Positions 47,601 to 50,697 of a DNA stretch of 50,697 bases are shown piece by piece (the first letter of the stretch is position 1; each line of letters opens with the position of its first letter). Below the pieces are notes generated by a model. The model was not told the origin of the DNA, searched no databases, and saw nothing but the letters and a program-made list of their open reading frames with translations. The position numbers were made by a program, and so were the translations under genes. The stretch spans positions 1-50,697 of the forward strand of contig JAPOHD010000057.1 in assembly GCA_026671195.1 (NCBI GenBank), in the 5' to 3' direction. The DNA is from Draconibacterium aestuarii (lineage in GTDB: Bacteria > Bacteroidota > Bacteroidia > Bacteroidales > Prolixibacteraceae).

Positions 47601-48004
47601 ATGCCGAGCAACACGGTGGCATTGAATGGAACTATACAATAACAAGTACGCCTGATAATTCGGCCAAAGAAGCCGTACGTTTTGGTTGGGGTAACCGGGT
47701 TCCGTTCTTATCACGTGTATTGCCTGGGGGAGGTGATGATAAAAGTGCTCCGGCAGTGTCATTTATCGGTGGATGGCCTGAAAATGTTCTGTTGGTAAAT
47801 ATCTCTCCTGAAAATGAAGGTGAGTCGGCAATTATGCAACTCAGGGAGGTAAACGGCCAAACAGTTTCAGTTGATCTGAATAATCAAATTTCGGGTGAAA
47901 AAATTAAGATGGAACAGGTGAATGTTTTGGGCGAACCCATTGTAAGCGGTTCAACAGAACTAAAACCGTTCGAATTGAAATTTTTTAGAATAAGTACAAA
48001 ATAA
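44633..48004 (+). CDS. GH38 alpha-mannosidase 2, with long N-terminal domain
   Basis: An 1123-residue secreted protein with signal peptide ending AYSQ (residue 20). Residues ~21-275 are an extra beta-rich region (ALEFTETQFVNGFSQAI to VNPVREW) that may bind glycan. The GH38 catalytic part starts at FVQHVHTDIGYT (H285, D287), with the nucleophile D400 in QNDVNGIGW. The GRIEMTAMYFNFDELPDEQ stretch fits the N-terminal domain of GH38 family members of this type. It is the last gene of the mannoside operon, separated by 115 bp from GH92-2, a larger gap than elsewhere, and is followed by a strong terminator. An internal promoter in that gap was looked for but not found. Confidence 0.9.
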   Translation: MKTRLLVWLLMLACGSAYSQALEFTETQFVNGFSQAISGDDFSYHSSISQAKESLMARATSGFSTIEWETSPVPAKVDEDYVTFVWLAGLGSSPGKARFDLYMNDSKAFEIWADGSDSWVLDGNNRSTLSFQKDMIDQHGDRFGFMFLKIPASQVKTGEPLRLKVVGGKFDLSSWYMTFKFQMKSGFDFKAYPAIVEKDGVKKQLGYANIIHFGGPTKAQVYINNKLTAEQQVDFGYNNMNVDLPVVNKSKTVNYRLVIGDFVEKGKIVVNPVREWRVNFVQHVHTDIGYTRSQTDILGEHLRYIDYALDYCDLTDDYPDDAKFRWTLEATWPVNEYLRSRPASQIERLKKRIEEGRIEMTAMYFNFDELPDEQILAASLQPLKRIYENGIDTKLAMQNDVNGIGWCFSDYYHDLGIKYLNMGTHGHRALICFDKPTLFWWESPSGKRMLAYRGEHYMTGNTVFKIHAEDFLKFEEELLSYLVRLEDLGYEYDVISIQHSGYQTDNSPPSMLASEMIKQWNDKYSWPKLKTASATEFFEEMEAKHGDEFQVIRGAWPDWWTDGFGASAREVAATRTAQTDIIANGAGLSMAVMQGSSLPEDIDKRIEAINDALLFYTEHTVGYHASIAEPFHKYTMEQRAIKESYAWEAGRRAKMIGEETMGLLQSHVQRGKEPSILVYNTLTWDRNGLLRVYIDHQILPRYKSFKIVDGDGKEAFAQPVERHSDGTYWAVWVDDVPAFGYKKYKIVIDETKLAAESVVEHTPVKSIENKWYKVDIDQEKGTIKGLFDKELNKELTDTKSEYQLGEFIYELLGDRSQMESFKLDNYTRESLEKVRFELYEEGPVWNTVRFKGDTKAANTEGGFIFEIRLFNTAKRIDLHYFINKKMVTDPEGIYIAFPFEMENGQLSFDVQGGEVRAGIDQIPGSTADWNVVQNYARLGNADAQILLSSNEIPLMQFGGINTGRYEAGATPETNHIFGWPMNNYWTTNFNAEQHGGIEWNYTITSTPDNSAKEAVRFGWGNRVPFLSRVLPGGGDDKSAPAVSFIGGWPENVLLVNISPENEGESAIMQLREVNGQTVSVDLNNQISGEKIKMEQVNVLGEPIVSGSTELKPFELKFFRISTK

Positions 48005-48010
48005 AATAAA

Positions 48011-48042
48011 GAAAGCGGTGGAATTTCCACCGCTTTCTCTTT
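48011..48042 (+). terminator. Terminator of the mannoside operon
   Basis: GAAAGCGGTGG pairs with CCACCGCTTTC (11 bp) around a 5-base loop and is followed by TCTTT. It sits 6 bases after the last stop codon. Confidence 0.85.
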
Positions 48043-48070
48043 GAAAGACAAACAACTAATGACCTTTTCA

Positions 48071-48128
48071 AACTTTGTATTTATTACTATTCAATCAACC
48101 CCTTAAGTCCTTTGGGGAATACAAAGTT
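48071..48128. other. Nested inverted repeat in the convergent gap
   Basis: An 11 bp perfect outer stem (AACTTTGTATT / AATACAAAGTT) encloses an inner CCCC/GGGG pair (48099-48102 / 48114-48117). It does not end in a T-run and lies between two terminators of convergent genes. It could be a small mobile-palindrome relic or a structured RNA. Confidence 0.5.
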
Positions 48129-48136
48129 GTAATTTG

Positions 48137-48148
48137 GCATACGTATGC
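48137..48148. other. 12 bp perfect palindrome with central CG
   Basis: GCATACGTATGC reads the same on both strands. The central CG is reminiscent of LacI-family operators, but there is no promoter or start codon nearby, so this is not claimed as an operator. Confidence 0.3.
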
Positions 48149-48230
48149 TTTGGTTTGATTGTTTCGAATTGTTGAGATAAAAAAGGGATTTAACAAAATT
48201 TATAGCTCTGATAGGGAAAGCAGGGAACAA

Positions 48231-48258
48231 AAAAGCCACTAATGAATTAGTGGCTTTT
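48231..48258. terminator. Bidirectional terminator
   Basis: AAAAGCCACTAA pairs with TTAGTGGCTTTT around TGAA. It has A-run and T-run flanks on both sides, so it works in either direction. It is 16 bases past the stop of the minus-strand TIM-barrel gene and probably ends that unit. Confidence 0.82.
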
Positions 48259-48274
48259 TATGTTTCTACTCAAC

Positions 48275-49186
48275 TTATAATGTTACAAATATTTTCTCCA
48301 GAAGTTTTTTTGTAGCGATAATACCTTCTTTTTCCGAAATTTCTGAGCCTTCATATTCAATTCCAACAAAACCTTTGTACCCTGCAGCGTCAACAATTTG
48401 CATTAACCGGAAGTAATCCATATTGGCTTCATCTCCTTTTACATCAAATACATTTGTTTTGGCACTTACACCTTTTGCATATGGCATCAATAACTCAACT
48501 CCTTTGTAACGGTCGAATTCTTCTCCGGTTTGACGGTCGATGGTAAAGTTTCCAAAATCAGGAAGTGTACCCACGCATTTATGATCCACCATTTTCATTA
48601 CTCCCGATAACCATTCGCCGTTGCTCGATAACCCGCCGTGATTTTCAACGATTACATTTATTTTTTTTGTGTCGCCATATTCGCAAAGCATACGCAAACC
48701 ATCGGCTGCCAGTTTTTGTTGCTCTTCGTAACTGCCACGGCTGCCTGCGTTTACACGAATAGAGTGACAACCCAGGAAAGCTGCTGCATCAATCCATTTT
48801 TTGTGGTTTTCAACCGTTTTTTTACGTTCCGTTTCTTCCGGATGGCCTACCATTCCTTCACCATCGCACATGATAAGTACATTTGTTACACCCTCGTTTT
48901 TAGTGATCTTTTTTAATTCCCCAAGGTATTTTTCGTCCTTCGCCTTGTCTTTAAAAAACTGGTTTACATATTCAACACCTTCAATACCGAGTTCGCGGGT
49001 AACCCTGGGAAAATCGAGGTTGGTCATTTCATTTGCAAACAAAGCTTTGTGAAACGACCATTCGGCCAGTGAAATTTTATAACGCGATTTTTTTTCTGCC
49101 ATTCCGGCAAATGTGGGCGACACCAGCATTGTTCCTGCAGCAATTGCTGCTGTGGTTTTCAGAAAATTTCTACGATTTGTATTCAT
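48275..49186 (-). CDS. Tat-exported sugar phosphate isomerase/epimerase-like TIM barrel
   Basis: A 303-residue protein of the xylose-isomerase-like TIM-barrel (AP_endonuc_2) group, close to hydroxypyruvate isomerase-like sequences. It begins with a twin-arginine signal ([24 protein letters not shown]), so it is folded with its metal in the cytosol and exported. Metal-ligand candidates are the acid in [10 protein letters not shown], the glutamate in VIVENHGG, and GIEYEGSEI near the end. Such Tat-exported members are frequent near glycan and cyclitol loci in Bacteroidota, where their substrates are mostly unknown. It lies 37 bp after the acyltransferase gene on the same strand and is likely co-transcribed with it. 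Confidence 0.82.
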   Translation of the reverse strand: MNTNRRNFLKTTAAIAAGTMLVSPTFAGMAEKKSRYKISLAEWSFHKALFANEMTNLDFPRVTRELGIEGVEYVNQFFKDKAKDEKYLGELKKITKNEGVTNVLIMCDGEGMVGHPEETERKKTVENHKKWIDAAAFLGCHSIRVNAGSRGSYEEQQKLAADGLRMLCEYGDTKKINVIVENHGGLSSNGEWLSGVMKMVDHKCVGTLPDFGNFTIDRQTGEEFDRYKGVELLMPYAKGVSAKTNVFDVKGDEANMDYFRLMQIVDAAGYKGFVGIEYEGSEISEKEGIIATKKLLEKIFVTL

Positions 49187-49223
49187 TATTAAATTGATTT
49201 AAGTTCTTACTAAATTATGACTT

Positions 49224-50348
49224 TTATATTCGAAAGAATATCTTTTTGCGAAATAAATAATAGCACAACAACCATTCCAAGCCCAGAATACTGAGCGAAG
49301 TCAGAAGTTTTACCATGAATTCCGGAGTGTTTAACCATCCCAAAATTCCATGCGTGAAAATGCCAATAAATTCATTAAACCATTGTGATCCAACTGTATT
49401 GGAAAACATATAGATGAATATTGAATTTGTGCCAAAAATTACAAATGGGAAAATCCATCGGTTTTTCTTTTTAATATCGATTAACCAGTAGCTAAATGCC
49501 AATACTAAAAGTGCCCATCCACCCGATGCGAGTACAAATGAAGTGGTACAAATTCGTTTAATAATTGGTGTGATTGAAGTCCAGTCGAGCACATAGCCTA
49601 AAACAAGTATTATTCCTCCCGACAAAGCCAGCAGCTTTACTTTTTCGTACTCGGTTTTTGATGATTGTAGTAATTGTCCTGCAACTACTCCCCAAATGGT
49701 ATGTGCTGCAGTAGGAATTGCATTTATGGCTACCCAGCCTCCTCCATTATTTATCTTTCCCATTAAAATCAGATCCATCCAACTTCCAAAATTATGATCC
49801 TTTACAAAAGGCTGGTTGTAGCCTTCCATAGGGAAAGTGCGGTATAAAGTTTCAGTTAGAAGTAAAAGGCCTATGGAAACAATTACCTGAACCGACCATT
49901 TGTAGCGCATTAAAAAATAGGCGACGAGGATAGTAACGGAAAGCTGTGAGAGTACGTTCCAAAGCTCCCAAACCAGTTGTTTACGGTAACCACAGTGTAA
50001 GCCAACGCCAAATGCCAAAAGAATAAAACAGCGTTGAATAATGTGTTTGGTTATGGTGTTTTTTGAGTCGCCGCTTTTTAAACGTTTGGCATACGAAAAA
50101 GGCATGGCAACTCCAACAATAAACATAAAAAACGGTTGCACCAAATCCCAAAAACGCAGCCCATTCCATTGATGGTGATGAAACTGTTGGAAGAAGGTTT
50201 CAAATACAGTTCCGGCAATCGGATCCTGTACCAATACCGACCATAGTCGTGTTCCTTCTGCAACCAATAAAAACATAGTTATTCCGCGGAAAAAATCGAG
50301 AGAAAGCAAACGTTCTTTAGGAAATTCTGATTTAGGTTTTTCTTTCAT
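49224..50348 (-). CDS. HGSNAT-like (DUF5009-type) membrane acyltransferase
   Basis: A 374-residue inner-membrane protein with about ten helices. The N-terminus RLLSLDFFRGITMFLLV carries the family's SLDFFRG motif, and the first periplasmic loop has histidines (FQQFHHHQWNGLRFWDLVQP). Its human relative, heparan-alpha-glucosaminide N-acetyltransferase (HGSNAT), moves acetyl groups across the membrane onto terminal glucosamine. Bacterial members are mostly uncharacterised sugar acyltransferases. The ATG at 50346-50348 starts MKEKPKS. An earlier ATG would add an 11-residue non-conserved tail. A promoter lies just upstream. The link to the neighbouring sulfatase and mannosidases is only by position. 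Confidence 0.85.
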   Translation of the reverse strand: MKEKPKSEFPKERLLSLDFFRGITMFLLVAEGTRLWSVLVQDPIAGTVFETFFQQFHHHQWNGLRFWDLVQPFFMFIVGVAMPFSYAKRLKSGDSKNTITKHIIQRCFILLAFGVGLHCGYRKQLVWELWNVLSQLSVTILVAYFLMRYKWSVQVIVSIGLLLLTETLYRTFPMEGYNQPFVKDHNFGSWMDLILMGKINNGGGWVAINAIPTAAHTIWGVVAGQLLQSSKTEYEKVKLLALSGGIILVLGYVLDWTSITPIIKRICTTSFVLASGGWALLVLAFSYWLIDIKKKNRWIFPFVIFGTNSIFIYMFSNTVGSQWFNEFIGIFTHGILGWLNTPEFMVKLLTSLSILGLEWLLCYYLFRKKIFFRI

Positions 50349-50369
50349 ACATATTGAATTAGGTTTAAA

Positions 50370-50398
50370 CAAAAATAACAATAATACTTACTCTACAA
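50370..50398 (-). promoter_or_regulatory. Promoter for the acyltransferase-TIM barrel pair
   Basis: Read on the minus strand: TTG at 50398-50396, an 18-base spacer, then the perfect -7 box TATTTTTG at 50377-50370. It lies 22 bases before the start codon, so the leader is short. Confidence 0.5.
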
Positions 50399-50480
50399 TG
50401 AAATAAACATGTGTTTTAAATTTCCTTGATTGTCGCTGTAATTTTCTGTAATTTCAAATCAAAATCTAAAATCGAACATT

Positions 50481-50624
50481 ATGGATGAAAAGTACCAGGA
50501 GTATCTTGATTTAGCTTATGGCTTTGTAGTGGAAAACGGATTAAAAGTTATTGCGGCCATAATTGTACTGATTGTTGAACGAAACCTAAAGGTAGCTAAA
50601 GTGCTCAGTCTCCAGTACCTTTAG
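50481..50624 (+). pseudogene. Truncated MscS-type mechanosensitive channel N-terminus
   Basis: A 47-codon frame begins MDEKYQEYLDLAYGFVVENG and runs into LKVIAAIIVLIV. This resembles the N-terminal helix and first membrane segment of MscS-family channels, where the pattern continues 'G-L-W-I-I'. Instead the frame continues ERNLKVAKVLSLQYL and stops at 50622-50624, inside a 10 bp inverted repeat. The rest of an MscS gene (about 270 residues) is not in the window. The gene therefore seems broken by insertion of a palindromic element, or the contig ends inside a rearrangement. The MscS identity rests on a short match. Confidence 0.5.
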
Positions 50625-50625
50625 G
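50585..50625. repeat. Palindromic element interrupting the MscS-like frame
   Basis: CCTAAAGGTA at 50585-50594 and TACCTTTAGG at 50616-50625 form a perfect 10 bp inverted repeat with a 21-base middle. The left arm starts where the MscS-like protein stops looking like MscS. The remaining ~70 bases to the window end show no gene. Confidence 0.55.
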
Positions 50626-50697
50626 GTGAGTAATTATAAAATTCGTTATTATGAAAAAAAAGCACCACGTTAATTGAGCAAGCCTGTTTTTCACTCC

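Noticed and set aside
24858-48004. A classical polysaccharide utilization locus with SusC/SusD
   Set aside because: No TonB-dependent receptor or SusD-like lipoprotein is encoded between 24.8 and 48.0 kb, so the term PUL in the strict sense is not used.
48137-48148. LacI-type operator at a palindrome with central CG
   Set aside because: There is no promoter or start codon nearby; both flanking genes end, rather than begin, in this gap.
1-50697. tRNA, rRNA, CRISPR array, transposase or phage genes
   Set aside because: None was seen on either strand by eye; a dedicated search would be needed to exclude small RNAs completely.

Overview
The window looks like a chromosomal piece of a marine or gut-type Bacteroidota, most likely order Marinilabiliales (a Prolixibacteraceae-like organism). 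The reasons are the AT-rich coding style with weak Shine-Dalgarno sites, TTTG-N18-TAnnTTTG promoters, many lipoproteins, and gene families typical of that group. This taxonomic placement is inference from gene content. Both ends fall in repeat-like sequence, so the window may be a whole assembly contig.

Region 1 (1-6.6 kb) is ordinary chromosome: a palindromic repeat, ruvC, a ~560 bp non-coding insert bracketed by a 43 bp imperfect direct repeat, a MalY/PatB-type PLP enzyme, a PagL-like outer-membrane deacylase, a ComB-type phosphosulfolactate phosphatase, and two paralogous small secreted proteins, each with its own terminator.

Region 2 (6.8-22.4 kb) is one seven-gene export operon mixing two transporter classes. 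It holds a stand-alone ABC ATPase; an ABC-2 permease carrying a degenerate M1-peptidase-like periplasmic part and a golvesin-like C-terminal domain; a TolC-type channel; an RND adaptor; an RND pump; a 1573-residue protein that joins a complete RND pump, six extra membrane helices and an ABC ATPase; and a small ABC-2 permease translationally coupled to it. Heptanucleotide repeats lie directly in front of both RND genes. This is the best candidate for an undescribed system: a possible dual-energised (proton and ATP) envelope exporter.

Region 3 (22.5-24.7 kb) has a U32 tRNA/rRNA hydroxylation-type enzyme and an outer-membrane beta-barrel protein.

Region 4 (24.8-48.0 kb) is a 12-gene, same-strand, tightly packed operon for mannose-rich glycans, most likely N-glycans. 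A GntR/UTRA regulator, a ROK sugar kinase, an MFS sugar transporter and a class I mannose-6-phosphate isomerase form the inner catabolic part. Two GH92 and two GH38 alpha-mannosidases, a GH2 enzyme resembling plant mannosylglycoprotein endo-beta-mannosidase, a GlcNAc-6-sulfatase-like S1 sulfatase and two paralogous six-hairpin glycosidase-like lipoproteins form the outer part. No SusC/SusD pair is present. The inferred flow is: glycan trimmed in the periplasm to mannose, uptake by MFS, phosphorylation by ROK, isomerisation to fructose-6-phosphate.

Region 5 (48.0-50.7 kb) has a structured convergent intergenic region, then on the minus strand a HGSNAT-like acyltransferase and a Tat-exported sugar-isomerase-like TIM barrel. 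The window ends in what looks like an MscS channel gene cut short by a palindromic element. No tRNA, rRNA, CRISPR array, transposase or phage gene was seen.
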